This document shows positions 1-8,027 of a DNA stretch of 64,000 nucleotides, in pieces (the stretch's first letter is position 1; each line of letters starts with the position of its first letter). Made by a program: the position numbers and the translations under genes. This stretch comes from JAQGMJ01 sp036498945. Its GTDB lineage: Bacteria; Pseudomonadota; Gammaproteobacteria; Burkholderiales; JAEUOS01. Location of the stretch: contig DASYEQ010000116.1 of the NCBI GenBank assembly GCA_036498945.1, positions 38,641-102,640 on the forward strand, given 5' to 3'. The notes beneath the pieces are model-generated. The model made no database searches. It was given only the letters and a program-made list of their open reading frames with translations, and was not told the origin of the DNA.

Positions 1-162
1 CACCGGTTGCGAGGTGACGCGCGAAAGCACATCGGTGCCACCCGCCGGCGGAAAGGGGACGATCAGCTTGATCGGGCCGGAAGGGTAGTTTTGCGCGTGC
101 GCGAGCGAGGCGAAGGTAAGCGAAACGCAGGCAGCAAGAAAAGCGCGGCGGGGGAAAGCCAT
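1..162 (-). CDS. Bug-family (TctC-like) periplasmic solute-binding protein, 3'-truncated by window edge
   Basis: Only the first 54 codons are in the window; the rest lies beyond position 1. The start is the ATG at 162. The visible part has a typical Sec signal peptide (basic MAFPRR start, hydrophobic core, cleavage near AHA-Q at residues 22-24). It is followed by YPSGPIKLIVPFPPAGGTDVLSR, the characteristic N-terminal beta strand and glycine-rich loop of Bug receptors. These proteins bind carboxylates in the periplasm, usually for tripartite tricarboxylate-type uptake. The gene follows the enoyl-CoA hydratase gene on the same strand with a gap of about 30 bp, so the two are probably co-transcribed and controlled by the adjacent IclR regulator. 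The ligand cannot be told from this fragment. Confidence 0.85.
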   Translation of the reverse strand, partial: MAFPRRAFLAACVSLTFASLAHAQNYPSGPIKLIVPFPPAGGTDVLSRVTSQPV

Positions 163-193
163 GTTGTCTCCGATGTAGTTAAAAGCGAGTAAT

Positions 194-928
194 TCAGGAT
201 GGCAAGGCGGCGCGGCGCGTGCGAATCGCGGCATTCACGGTCTGCCCATATTCCATTGCCTCACGCCAGCCGGCGTCGGCGGGCAGGCGGTCCAGGGTCT
301 GCTTGATTTCGGCCAGCGCCACCGCGTCGCAGGCGGCCACTTGGGCGGCCAGCGCACCGGCGCGACCCAGCAGTTGCGCATCGGGCACGACTTCGTTGAT
401 CAGCCCCCAGCGCTCGGCGGTGACGGCGTCGAGGCGCGGCGCGGCGAGCAGCATCCAGGCGACTCGCTTGCGCGTGAGCTGCGAACGCTGCATGGTGGGG
501 CCGGCCATGCTGGCGTAGCTGCCGAAGCCGATTTCGGGGGTGCCGAAGGCGGCGCCGGCGCCGGCAATCGCCAGGTCGCAGGAATTGACCAGGGTCAGCC
601 CCGCGCCAAGCGCCAGGCCGTTGACAGCGGCGATGCACACCGCGGGGTGCGCACGCAGCGCCATGTTGAAATCCATCCACTCATGGCCTGCGGTGTCGGG
701 CTTGCCGGCGGCCAGGTCGGCCTTGCGTTCCTTCAGATCCATGCCGGCGCAAAAGGAAGTGCCGCTACCGGTGATGACGATGGCGTGCATCCCGCGCAAC
801 TCGTCCAGCGCCGCCATCAAGGCGCTGCGGGTGGCACGATCCACCGCGTTACGCTTGTCTTCGCGCTCGATGCGCACGAGCGCCCAATCGGCATGGGGCT
901 CGACGATAACGGTGGAGGCGGCGGACAT
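194..928 (-). CDS. Enoyl-CoA hydratase/isomerase (crotonase) family protein
   Basis: A 244-residue crotonase-fold protein, the usual length of the family. The frame is open further upstream, but the crotonase domain begins right after the ATG at 928, and upstream codons resemble non-coding leader. The CoA/oxyanion-hole segments are visible: SFCAGMDL at residues 58-65 and VNGLALGAGL at 102-111. By comparison with rat enoyl-CoA hydratase, the Glu164 position is kept (E132 in GTPEIG) but the Glu144 position is Thr (T112), so a standard hydratase mechanism is uncertain. It may be an isomerase, lyase or other crotonase. It sits upstream of a Bug solute-binding gene on the same strand and diverges from an IclR regulator, which suggests a small inducible carboxylate/aromatic catabolic unit. 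Confidence 0.88.
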   Translation of the reverse strand: MSAASTVIVEPHADWALVRIEREDKRNAVDRATRSALMAALDELRGMHAIVITGSGTSFCAGMDLKERKADLAAGKPDTAGHEWMDFNMALRAHPAVCIAAVNGLALGAGLTLVNSCDLAIAGAGAAFGTPEIGFGSYASMAGPTMQRSQLTRKRVAWMLLAAPRLDAVTAERWGLINEVVPDAQLLGRAGALAAQVAACDAVALAEIKQTLDRLPADAGWREAMEYGQTVNAAIRTRRAALPS

Positions 929-1079
929 TGAGGTGGCGTGACGAGGACGACGAAGCCACGCGGCTGGCTGCGCCACATGGCGGTTTCGGGAAACCGGAGA
1001 AATTGCCCCGCGGCTCTTTTGGCCCGTGGTGCGCCTAAGCTTGACGGCCCGGACGGAAGCGGCGAAAATCCTCGATAGA

Positions 1080-1126
1080 TAGAACGCTGTTCCAACTATA
1101 TTCAAATACGCGCGTGTTTTTGTCAA
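1080..1126 (-). promoter_or_regulatory. Candidate promoter and IclR operator for the enoyl-CoA hydratase gene
   Basis: Read on the minus strand there is a perfect -35 TTGACA (1126 to 1121), a 17-bp spacer and a weak -10 GAATAT (1103 to 1098). Immediately downstream is a 15-bp near-palindrome (1080-1094): TAGAAC, three bases, GTTCCA, with one mismatch. Its size and symmetry resemble IclR-family operators. It would cover the start point, so repression by the divergently encoded IclR protein is the simple reading. This is inference from pattern only. Confidence 0.45.
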
Positions 1127-1178
1127 GCCGCCGCCCGCCTTCCGTCCCGCCGTCCGCTGGTTCGCCACCCTGCCGCCC

Positions 1179-1910
1179 ATGCCCCGCAAAGCCGCCCTCC
1201 CCGCCCTGGCCGACGAGAATGCCGCCGCCGGCGGCATCGCCACGCTGGACCGTGCGCTGTCGCTACTCACCGCTTTCTCCGCCGAACACCCCACGCCCAC
1301 GCTGGCCGAGATCGCCGCGCATGCGCGCATCTACAAGAGTACCGTGCTGCGCATGCTCGCCTCCCTCGAACACGCGCACCTGGTACACAAGCAGCCGGAC
1401 GGGCGCTATTCGCTGGGCGCCGAAGTCGAGCGCCTGCACCAGGTCTACGGCGCCTCGTTTTCGCTGGAAACGGTGGTGATGCCCGTCCTGCGCGAGTTGG
1501 TGGTGAAGACGCGCGAGTCCGCCGCCTATTACGTGCGCCAGGGCGAGCTGCGCCTGTGCCTGCATCGCGTCGATTCGCCGCGCCCGGTGCGCGACCACAT
1601 GCGCGTGGGCGATTTGCTGCCGCTGACCCGCGGCGCCGGCGGGCGCATCCTCTCGGCTTACGCGGGTGCGCGGGGCGCGATGTATGCGCGGATCCGCCGC
1701 GAGCACCTGGTAGTGCTGCAAGGCGACCGGGTACCGGAATTGGCCGGCATCGGCGCGCCAGTGTTCGGGGCGGATGGGCAGATCGCGGGCGCGATCACCC
1801 TCACCATGCCGAACGAGCGCATGGATGTGAAATTCATCGCGCCGACGCAACACGCCGCCCGGCGCCTGACGCGCCTGCTGGGTGGCGCATTTCCGGCGGC
1901 CGACGCCTGA
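1179..1910 (+). CDS. IclR-family transcriptional regulator
   Basis: A 243-residue protein with an N-terminal winged helix-turn-helix (about residues 20-80, containing TLAEIAAHARIYKSTVLRML) and a C-terminal ligand-binding domain ending in GAPVFGADGQIAGAITL, the standard IclR layout and length. IclR proteins usually bind an aromatic or short-chain acid and control a divergent catabolic operon. Here the divergent neighbours are the enoyl-CoA hydratase and Bug receptor genes, with a candidate operator between them. No inducer can be named. The start is the first ATG after a short GC-rich leader; an upstream frame-shifted ORF at 1114 is a shadow. Confidence 0.92.
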   Translation: MPRKAALPALADENAAAGGIATLDRALSLLTAFSAEHPTPTLAEIAAHARIYKSTVLRMLASLEHAHLVHKQPDGRYSLGAEVERLHQVYGASFSLETVVMPVLRELVVKTRESAAYYVRQGELRLCLHRVDSPRPVRDHMRVGDLLPLTRGAGGRILSAYAGARGAMYARIRREHLVVLQGDRVPELAGIGAPVFGADGQIAGAITLTMPNERMDVKFIAPTQHAARRLTRLLGGAFPAADA

Positions 1911-2047
1911 CGCGTATTCCGGGGGGCGCTTTCGCGTGCCGCGCCCGGTCCGTGCCCACACCGCCGGTTTGTGCCGATGGCATCGCTGGATTATGCTGTA
2001 GCTCCAAGCGCGCACCGCCCGCGCGCAACTACAACCATGGAGACCGC

Positions 2048-2464
2048 ATGAACCCCGGCGTCGAGTACATCAATCCCGCAGGCGCGCCCCCGGCGCAAGG
2101 CCTGTATTCCCACTGCACCCGCGTCAAGGCCGGGGAACAGATCCACATCGCCGGGCAGCTGGCGGTAGGCGACGACGGTTCGATGGTCGGCGCGCACGAC
2201 TTCGAAAAGCAGTTCCACCGCGTGTTCGAAAACCTGGGGGCCGTGCTCAAGGGCGTGGGCCTGGATTTCAACGACGTGATCAAGTTCACCACCTACATGG
2301 TGCACTCGCAGGACATCGAGAAATTCATGCCCCTGCGGGCGGCGCTGTTTCCCAGGCTGTTCAAGGGCCCGGCTTATCCGCCCAATACGCTGCTGGTGAT
2401 CGATCGCCTGGTGAAGGAAGGCTTCCTGATCGAGATCGAGGCCATCGCCCGCGCGCGCGACTAA
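2048..2464 (+). CDS. RidA-like (YjgF/YER057c/UK114) family protein
   Basis: A 138-residue protein with the RidA fold signature: GQLAVGDDGSMVG near residue 37, VGLDFNDVIKFTTYMV and the C-terminal IEIEAIA. True RidA hydrolyses reactive 2-aminoacrylate formed by PLP enzymes such as threonine deaminase, and ilvA lies less than 1 kb downstream. However, the arginine that binds the substrate carboxylate in RidA (in the PARSCV segment of E. coli RidA) is replaced: this protein reads PPNTLLV. It is therefore probably one of the divergent Rid subfamilies. The ATG at 2048 follows a weak purine stretch (GGAGACC). Transcription is probably separate from the IclR gene 137 bp upstream. Confidence 0.85.
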   Translation: MNPGVEYINPAGAPPAQGLYSHCTRVKAGEQIHIAGQLAVGDDGSMVGAHDFEKQFHRVFENLGAVLKGVGLDFNDVIKFTTYMVHSQDIEKFMPLRAALFPRLFKGPAYPPNTLLVIDRLVKEGFLIEIEAIARARD

Positions 2465-2480
2465 TTCACACCGGCGCGCA

Positions 2481-2511
2481 CCAAAAAGAAAGCCGGGCAC
2501 GAAGCCCGGCT
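2481..2511 (-). terminator. Rho-independent terminator (minus strand)
   Basis: An 8-bp perfect stem AGCCGGGC / GCCCGGCT (2491-2498 and 2504-2511) with a 5-nt loop. Read on the minus strand it is followed by TTCTTTTTGG, so it fits the end of the yqaA transcript that finishes at 2659. There is no T-tract on the plus side, so its use by the RidA-like gene is less likely. Confidence 0.7.
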
Positions 2512-2658
2512 AAATATCCGCAGGTCACTCGCAGACTGCGGAAGACAATGCCTGCCGTTCGAGTTCGAGAGAGGAGGAGAAGCTCAACAGGCACTGCCGC
2601 AGATCAATCTAACCCCGCCGGATTGCAGTTTTGTGACAAGCCGGCCGCGACCGACCGG

Positions 2659-3075
2659 TCACGCCAGCCCCGCCACCACCAGGTAGCGCGCCGCCTTGCC
2701 CACCGCCATGTAGAAGAGGCAAGGCAGCCAGGCCAGGCGCAGCCAGCCGGCCGCCACGCACAGGCCGTCGCCCACCAGCGGCGCCCAGGCCATCAGCAGG
2801 GAAGCGGCGCCGAAGCGCTTCAGTTGCGTTTCATACTTGATCTCTTGCTTGTGCGGAATGAAGCGCCCCAGCGCATAGCTCGTCATGCCGCCGGCGCTGT
2901 TGCCCAGTGTCGCCACCGCGATCGCCGGCCAGAACAGTTCGGGGTGCAGCCGCAGCACGGCAAACAACATCACCTCGGACGAGATCGGCACCAGGGTGGC
3001 GGCAATGAAGCTGCCGATCAACAGCGACCACAGGCTCGCCTCCTGGGTGAAAAAACCCTGGACGGCGTCAAGCAT
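2659..3075 (-). CDS. yqaA: YqaA-family (SNARE-associated/VTT-type) inner-membrane protein
   Basis: A 138-residue membrane protein related to DedA/YqaA. It shows hydrophobic segments at about residues 14-45, 45-65 and 90-135, with SLLIGSFIAATLVPISSEVML and GNSAGGMTSYALGRFIP, both typical of YqaA. The start at 3075 (MLDAVQGFF) is chosen because the extra upstream nine residues overlap a palindromic repeat region and add no domain. The biochemical function is not established; DedA-superfamily members are linked to lipid flipping and membrane homeostasis. It is monocistronic, with a terminator downstream and a REP-like palindrome just upstream of its start. Confidence 0.85.
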   Translation of the reverse strand: MLDAVQGFFTQEASLWSLLIGSFIAATLVPISSEVMLFAVLRLHPELFWPAIAVATLGNSAGGMTSYALGRFIPHKQEIKYETQLKRFGAASLLMAWAPLVGDGLCVAAGWLRLAWLPCLFYMAVGKAARYLVVAGLA

Positions 3076-3102
3076 GCGCCCCCCCTTTGCCCCATCTCCC
3101 AA

Positions 3103-3162
3103 AAAATTGGGGCCGGATCACATTTTCAAGCCTATCGAAAATGTGATCCGGCCCCGAATTTT
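3103..3162. repeat. REP-like palindrome, copy 1
   Basis: A near-perfect inverted repeat: the left arm is 3103-3127 and the right arm 3137-3162, with one bulged G, separated by a 9-nt loop. The arm core is GGGGCCGGATCACATTTTC. The same core with variation recurs at 21697, 21822 and as a half-site at 43164. The location between genes fits a REP/BIME-like element family. Confidence 0.75.
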
Positions 3163-3273
3163 CTCTGCCCAAGCCACCCCCGACAATGATAAAAATTTGC
3201 TCAACTCCCCAAAAACCGCTAAATTAGACACCCCTCCACGAGGGGTTCCGAAAGCTACCCGAGTTTCCGCCTC

Positions 3274-4806
3274 ATGCCCGCCGCCAAATCCCGGTCGAAG
3301 ACCGATTATCTCCAAAAAATCCTCACCGCCAAGGTCTACGACGTCGCGCAGGAATCACCGCTGGAAAAGGCCGCCAGCCTGTCAGCGCGCCTGAACAATA
3401 CCCTGCTGCTCAAGCGCGAGGACATGCAAAGCGTGTTCTCCTTCAAGCTGCGCGGCGCCTACAACAAGATGGCGCAACTATCCAAGGAGCAACTGGCGCG
3501 CGGCGTCATCTGCGCCTCTGCCGGCAACCACGCGCAAGGGGTGGCGCTGGCCGCCAAGCGCATGGGCGCGCGCGCGGTGATCGTAATGCCGGTGACCACG
3601 CCACAGGTGAAGGTGGCGGCGGTGAAGGCGCGCGGCGGCGAGGTGATATTGCGGGGCGACTCCTTCGACGAGGCTTACGCGCACGCGAAGGAACTGGAGG
3701 GCAAGCAGAACCTCACCTTCGTGCACCCCTTCGACGACCCCGATGTGATCGCCGGCCAGGGCACCATCGGGATGGAGATCCTGCGCCAGCACCAGGGGCC
3801 GATCCACGCGGTGTTCGTCGCCATCGGCGGCGGCGGGTTGATCTCAGGCATCGCCGCGTACATCAAGCGCGTGCGCCCGGAGGTGAAGGTGATCGGCGTG
3901 GAGCCGGTGGATTCGGATGCAATGGCGCGCTCGATCGCCGCCGGCAAGCGCGTCAAGCTCGATACCGTGGGCCTGTTCGCCGACGGCGTGGCGGTGAAGA
4001 TGGTCGGCGAGGAAACCTTCCGCCTGACGCGCGAATTCGTCGACGAGATACTGCTGGTGGATACCGACGATATCTGCGCCGCGATCAAGGACGTGTTCGA
4101 AGACACGCGCTCCATCCTCGAGCCGGCCGGCGCACTGGCGATCGCGGGCGCCAAGGCCTATGTCGAGCGCGAGAAAATGAAGGGCAGCACGCTGGTGGCG
4201 GTGGCCTGCGGCGCCAACATGAATTTTGACCGCCTGCGTTTCGTCGCCGAGCGCGCCGAGGTGGGCGAGAAGCGCGAGGCGATTCTCGCCGTCACCATTC
4301 CGGAAGAGCGCGGCTCCTTCCGCCGCTTTTGCGAACTGATCGGCAACCGCAGCGTCACCGAGTTCAACTATCGCATCGCCGATTCGCGGGAAGCACACAT
4401 TTTCGTCGGCCTCTCGGTGCACGACCGCGCCGACATCACCCGCCTGGCGAAAACGCTCAACCGGCAGAACTTCAAGACCCTGGACCTCACCGACGACGAA
4501 ATGGCCAAGCTGCACGTGCGCCACATGGTCGGCGGCCGCTCGCCGCTGGCGCAAGACGAGATGCTGTACCGTTTCGAGTTGCCCGAGCGCCCCGGCGCGC
4601 TGATGAAGTTCCTCACCAGCATGCGGCCGGACTGGAACATTTCCCTGTTCCACTACCGCAATCACGGCTCGGACGTCGGCCGCGTGCTGGTCGGCATGCA
4701 GGTGCCGGAAAAAGAGATGGCCGCCTTCCGCAAATTTCTCGACTCTCTCGGTTATGCTTACTGGGACGAGAGCGCCAACCCGGCCTACCGCATGTTCCTC
4801 GCGTAA
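3274..4806 (+). CDS. ilvA: Biosynthetic threonine ammonia-lyase
   Basis: A 510-residue PLP enzyme that deaminates threonine to 2-oxobutyrate, the first step of isoleucine synthesis. The catalytic domain spans about residues 15-325, with the PLP lysine K58 in SVFSFKLRGAYN, the substrate loop SAGNHAQG and the phosphate-binding GGGGLISG. Two C-terminal ACT-like regulatory domains follow (about 335-505, with PEERGSFRRF and LPERPGALMKF), which marks the isoleucine-feedback-inhibited biosynthetic form rather than the short catabolic TdcB. Full length. A small hairpin (CCCCT...AGGGG near 3231-3246) lies just before the start, but no leader peptide was recognised. A PhzF-like gene follows after 30 bp and may be co-transcribed. 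Confidence 0.96.
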   Translation: MPAAKSRSKTDYLQKILTAKVYDVAQESPLEKAASLSARLNNTLLLKREDMQSVFSFKLRGAYNKMAQLSKEQLARGVICASAGNHAQGVALAAKRMGARAVIVMPVTTPQVKVAAVKARGGEVILRGDSFDEAYAHAKELEGKQNLTFVHPFDDPDVIAGQGTIGMEILRQHQGPIHAVFVAIGGGGLISGIAAYIKRVRPEVKVIGVEPVDSDAMARSIAAGKRVKLDTVGLFADGVAVKMVGEETFRLTREFVDEILLVDTDDICAAIKDVFEDTRSILEPAGALAIAGAKAYVEREKMKGSTLVAVACGANMNFDRLRFVAERAEVGEKREAILAVTIPEERGSFRRFCELIGNRSVTEFNYRIADSREAHIFVGLSVHDRADITRLAKTLNRQNFKTLDLTDDEMAKLHVRHMVGGRSPLAQDEMLYRFELPERPGALMKFLTSMRPDWNISLFHYRNHGSDVGRVLVGMQVPEKEMAAFRKFLDSLGYAYWDESANPAYRMFLA

Positions 4807-4836
4807 GCGTTTACGAATTCCCCTCGCCCTACCGCC

Positions 4837-5685
4837 ATGAGATACCAATACCGCCTGCAAAACGTATTCGCCCTTTCCGGCCAGACCCTGACCGGCAACC
4901 CGCTGTGCGTGTTTGAAGACGCCTGGGGCCTGACCGACGCGCAAATGCAGGCGCTCGCCCTGCAATTCAATCTTTCCGAGACCACCTTCGTCCTGCCCGC
5001 CGATGGGGAGGCTACCGCCAAGGTGCGCATCTTCACCCCCGGCGCGGAGTTGCCCTTCGCCGGCCACCCGACGCTCGGCACCGCGCACACCGTGCGCGAC
5101 CTCAAGAGCGCCGGCGACCAGATCAAGCTCGAAATGCAGGCCGGCGTGATTCCCGTGAGCGCCAAGGGCGACCGCTGGACCCTGCGCGCCAACGCCGCCA
5201 GCACGCGCCCCTTTGACCCCGAGCGCATCGAGACCCTGCTGGTGGCGCTCGGCCTGTCGCGCGAAGACCTCGCCGCCGATCCGCTATGGGTCGATGCCGG
5301 CATGGAACAGCTGCTGGTGCCGCTGGTCTCGCGCTACGCGGTGAAGCGCATCGTGCCAGGTGCCGCGCTGTCCGAATTTCCCAACAACAGCGGCAAGGTC
5401 TCGGTCTACTGCTTTTCCTCGATCGACGAGCCGGACATGCTGGTGCGCTTCTTTTTCCACCGCACGGCCAGCGCCATCGGCGAAGACCCGGCCACCGGCT
5501 CGGCAGTCGCCAACCTCGGCGGCTACATGCTGCACAAGGAACTCAAGGGCCCGCTGGCGCGCACCCTTTTGCAAGGAGAGTTCACCGGCCGCCCGTCGCA
5601 ACTGCAACTGGTGATCGCCGCCGACGGCCGCGTGCTGGTGACAGGCGAGGTGATCGAGCTGGGGCGTGGGCACATCGACCTATAG
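4837..5685 (+). CDS. PhzF-family isomerase/epimerase-like protein
   Basis: A 282-residue protein of the PhzF/DapF-like fold. Family motifs are clear: GNPLCVF at residues 20-26, the acidic residue E48 in NLSETTF (equivalent to catalytic E45 of PhzF), FAGHPTLGTAH and GEDPATGSAVANLGGY. PhzF proteins shift hydrogens on small hydroxylated or aminated substrates; most genomic members have no known substrate. It lies 30 bp after ilvA and 62 bp before a flavin monooxygenase on the same strand, so a three-gene transcript is plausible, although no phenazine genes are present. Confidence 0.9.
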   Translation: MRYQYRLQNVFALSGQTLTGNPLCVFEDAWGLTDAQMQALALQFNLSETTFVLPADGEATAKVRIFTPGAELPFAGHPTLGTAHTVRDLKSAGDQIKLEMQAGVIPVSAKGDRWTLRANAASTRPFDPERIETLLVALGLSREDLAADPLWVDAGMEQLLVPLVSRYAVKRIVPGAALSEFPNNSGKVSVYCFSSIDEPDMLVRFFFHRTASAIGEDPATGSAVANLGGYMLHKELKGPLARTLLQGEFTGRPSQLQLVIAADGRVLVTGEVIELGRGHIDL

Positions 5686-5747
5686 GACACGAAGCGCTGC
5701 GGGTTTGCGATAATCTGGCCGTCCATACCCAAAAAGGCGGCACAGCC

Positions 5748-7010
5748 TTGAACGTCATCATTCTCGGCGGAGGCATCGGCGGCCTCACCACCGCGCTGGC
5801 GCTCAACGCGGCGGGCATTGCCTGCCGCGTCTACGAAGCCGTCTCCGAAATCCGCCCTCTCGGCGTCGGCATCAACCTGCTGCCGCACTCGGTACGCGAG
5901 CTGACCGACCTGGGCCTGCTGCCCAAGCTGGAGTCGATGGGCATCCGCACCCAGGAAGTGGTCTACGCCACCAAGCGCGGCGAGATCGTCTGGCGCGAGC
6001 CGCGCGGCGAGTATGCCGGCTACCGCTGGCCGCAATTCTCGGTGCACCGCGGCCAGTTGCAGATGATGCTGTACGAAGCCGTGCTCGAACGCATGGGCAA
6101 GGAGGCTGTCGCCACCCGCTGCGAAGCGGTCAACATCACGCAAGACGCCGGCAGCGCCACGGTGCACTTCAAGGCGCGCAACGGTGTCACCCCGCCGCCT
6201 GCCACCGGCGATATCGTGATCGCCTGCGACGGCATCCACTCGAAAATCCGCGGCCTGTTCTATCCGGATGAAGGCGCGCCGAAATGGAGCCGGCGCATCC
6301 TCTGGCGCGGCACTACCATCGGCAAGCCCTTCCTCAGCGGCGCCTCCATGGTGCTGGCCGGCCACGCCTGGCAGAAATGGGTGACCTACCCGATCCGCAA
6401 TCTGGATAACGGCCTGCAGGTGATCAACTGGATCGCCGAGCGCACCTTTGACGAACACAGCATGCACGCGCCGGAGGACTGGAGCCGTCCCGGCCGCCTG
6501 GAAGACTTCCTGCCCGCCTTCGAAGACTGGAATTTCCCCTGGATGCCGGTGCCCGCGATCGTGCGCGCCTCTGACAAGATATTCGAATACCCGATGAGCG
6601 ACCGCGACGCGGTTTCTTCCTGGGTCTTCGGCCGTGTCGCGCTCTTAGGCGACGCCGCCCACGCCATGTACCCGATCGGCTCCAACGGCGCCTCGCAGGC
6701 AGTGCTGGACGCGCGCCACCTCGCCTACGAACTTGCCACCCGTGCGAACATCGACGAGGCCCTGGCCGCCTACGACGCCATCCGCCGCCCCGTCACCACA
6801 AAACTATTGGAGATGACCCGCGCCGAAGGCCCGGATGCCATCCTGAAAGAAGTCGAGGAACGCGCCCCCGACGGTTTCGACGACCTGGACCGCGTGGTCA
6901 GCCCCGCCGAGCGCGAAGCCTTTGCCGCGCGCTATAAAAACGCCGCCGGTTTCGACCGCGAAACGCTGAACAGCAAGCCTTCGCTCAACCCGCCAAAGCG
7001 CGCAGCCTGA
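5748..7010 (+). CDS. FAD-dependent monooxygenase (aromatic hydroxylase type)
   Basis: The protein is about 420 residues. The start is taken as TTG at 5748, preceded by AAAAAGGCGG about 7 nt upstream, because the FAD-binding beta-alpha-beta (VIILGGGIGGL) begins at once and no ATG is available nearby. The second flavin motif GDAAHAMYPIGSNGASQA lies near residue 300, and the DG motif IACDGIHSKIR is present, as in group A hydroxylases such as salicylate or 3-hydroxybenzoate hydroxylases. The aromatic substrate is not identifiable. It ends 18 bp from the convergent ttcA gene. Confidence 0.88.
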   Translation: MNVIILGGGIGGLTTALALNAAGIACRVYEAVSEIRPLGVGINLLPHSVRELTDLGLLPKLESMGIRTQEVVYATKRGEIVWREPRGEYAGYRWPQFSVHRGQLQMMLYEAVLERMGKEAVATRCEAVNITQDAGSATVHFKARNGVTPPPATGDIVIACDGIHSKIRGLFYPDEGAPKWSRRILWRGTTIGKPFLSGASMVLAGHAWQKWVTYPIRNLDNGLQVINWIAERTFDEHSMHAPEDWSRPGRLEDFLPAFEDWNFPWMPVPAIVRASDKIFEYPMSDRDAVSSWVFGRVALLGDAAHAMYPIGSNGASQAVLDARHLAYELATRANIDEALAAYDAIRRPVTTKLLEMTRAEGPDAILKEVEERAPDGFDDLDRVVSPAEREAFAARYKNAAGFDRETLNSKPSLNPPKRAA

Positions 7011-7027
7011 AAACAGGGTAGCGAGAG

Positions 7028-8017
7028 TTACTCCTCGATCTCGCTACGCATCAGCCGGTTGAAGCTGACGGTGGCGATGTCGCCGCCCGCCGGCGCGCAA
7101 GGCTCTTCGTCAAACGCAATGTCGCCCGCCGCATCCGGCTGCCCTGTCACCTTCAGCGTGGTGAACGGATGCAGGGTACGGTCCATCATGTGCGAAGTGG
7201 TGATATTGGCGAAGCTGGTGAAAATCGACTCCACCCGCCCGGGGTACTTGCGGTCCCACTCGCGCAGCATCGCCTTGATTTCCTTGCGCTTCAGGTTCTC
7301 CTGCGAGCCGCACAGGTCGCAAGGAATGATGGGAAAGGCGCGGTTCTCCGCGTACTGCGCCAGGTCCTCTTCCTTGATATAGGCGAGCGGCCGGATGATG
7401 ATGTTCTTGCCGTCGTCCGACATCAGCTTGGGCGGCATACCCTTCATCTTGCCGCCGAAGAACATGTTGAGGAACACCGTCTCCATGATGTCGTCGCGGT
7501 GATGCCCCAGCGCGATCTTCGTCGCCCCCAGTTCACCCGCCACGCGATACAGAATGCCGCGGCGCAGGCGCGAGCACAGCGAGCAGGTGGTCTTGCCTTC
7601 GGGAATCAGGCGCTTGACGATGGAGTAGGTGTCCTGCTCCTCGATGTGAAACGGCACGCCAAGCCTGGTGAGATATTCCGGCAGCACGTGCGCCGGGAAA
7701 TTCGGCTGCTTCTGGTCCAGGTTCACCGCGATGATGTCGAAATGCACCGGCGCGCGATCCTTCAGCTTGAGCAGGATGTCCAGCAGGCTGTAGCTGTCCT
7801 TGCCGCCGGAGAGGCACACCATGATCTTGTCGCCCTCCTCGATCATGTTGAAGTCGCCGATCGCCTGGCCGGTCAGGCGCACCAGGCGCTTTTCCAGTTT
7901 ATTCGCCTCGAAGGCGCGCTTGTCCGCCTTGCGTGAATCAAGCTGGCGCGCCAACTCCTGGCGCGTGCCCTCGGCGCCACCCATCGAAGCATCAGTCCCG
8001 CCCATCACCGCACTCAT
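7028..8017 (-). CDS. ttcA: tRNA 2-thiocytidine(32) synthetase TtcA
   Basis: A 329-residue enzyme that thiolates C32 of certain tRNAs using ATP and an iron-sulfur cluster. It carries the PP-loop CLSGGKDSYSLLD, the CSLCSR pair and the later CDLCGSQ cysteine, as expected for TtcA. The start at 8017 (MSAVMGG) is preferred because the gene then begins 10 nt after the stop of the pteridine reductase gene, giving tight coupling; an in-frame ATG at 8053 would overlap that gene. A pteridine reductase - ttcA order is common in Betaproteobacteria. Confidence 0.95.
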   Translation of the reverse strand: MSAVMGGTDASMGGAEGTRQELARQLDSRKADKRAFEANKLEKRLVRLTGQAIGDFNMIEEGDKIMVCLSGGKDSYSLLDILLKLKDRAPVHFDIIAVNLDQKQPNFPAHVLPEYLTRLGVPFHIEEQDTYSIVKRLIPEGKTTCSLCSRLRRGILYRVAGELGATKIALGHHRDDIMETVFLNMFFGGKMKGMPPKLMSDDGKNIIIRPLAYIKEEDLAQYAENRAFPIIPCDLCGSQENLKRKEIKAMLREWDRKYPGRVESIFTSFANITTSHMMDRTLHPFTTLKVTGQPDAAGDIAFDEEPCAPAGGDIATVSFNRLMRSEIEE

Positions 8018-8027
8018 GATCCCGCTC

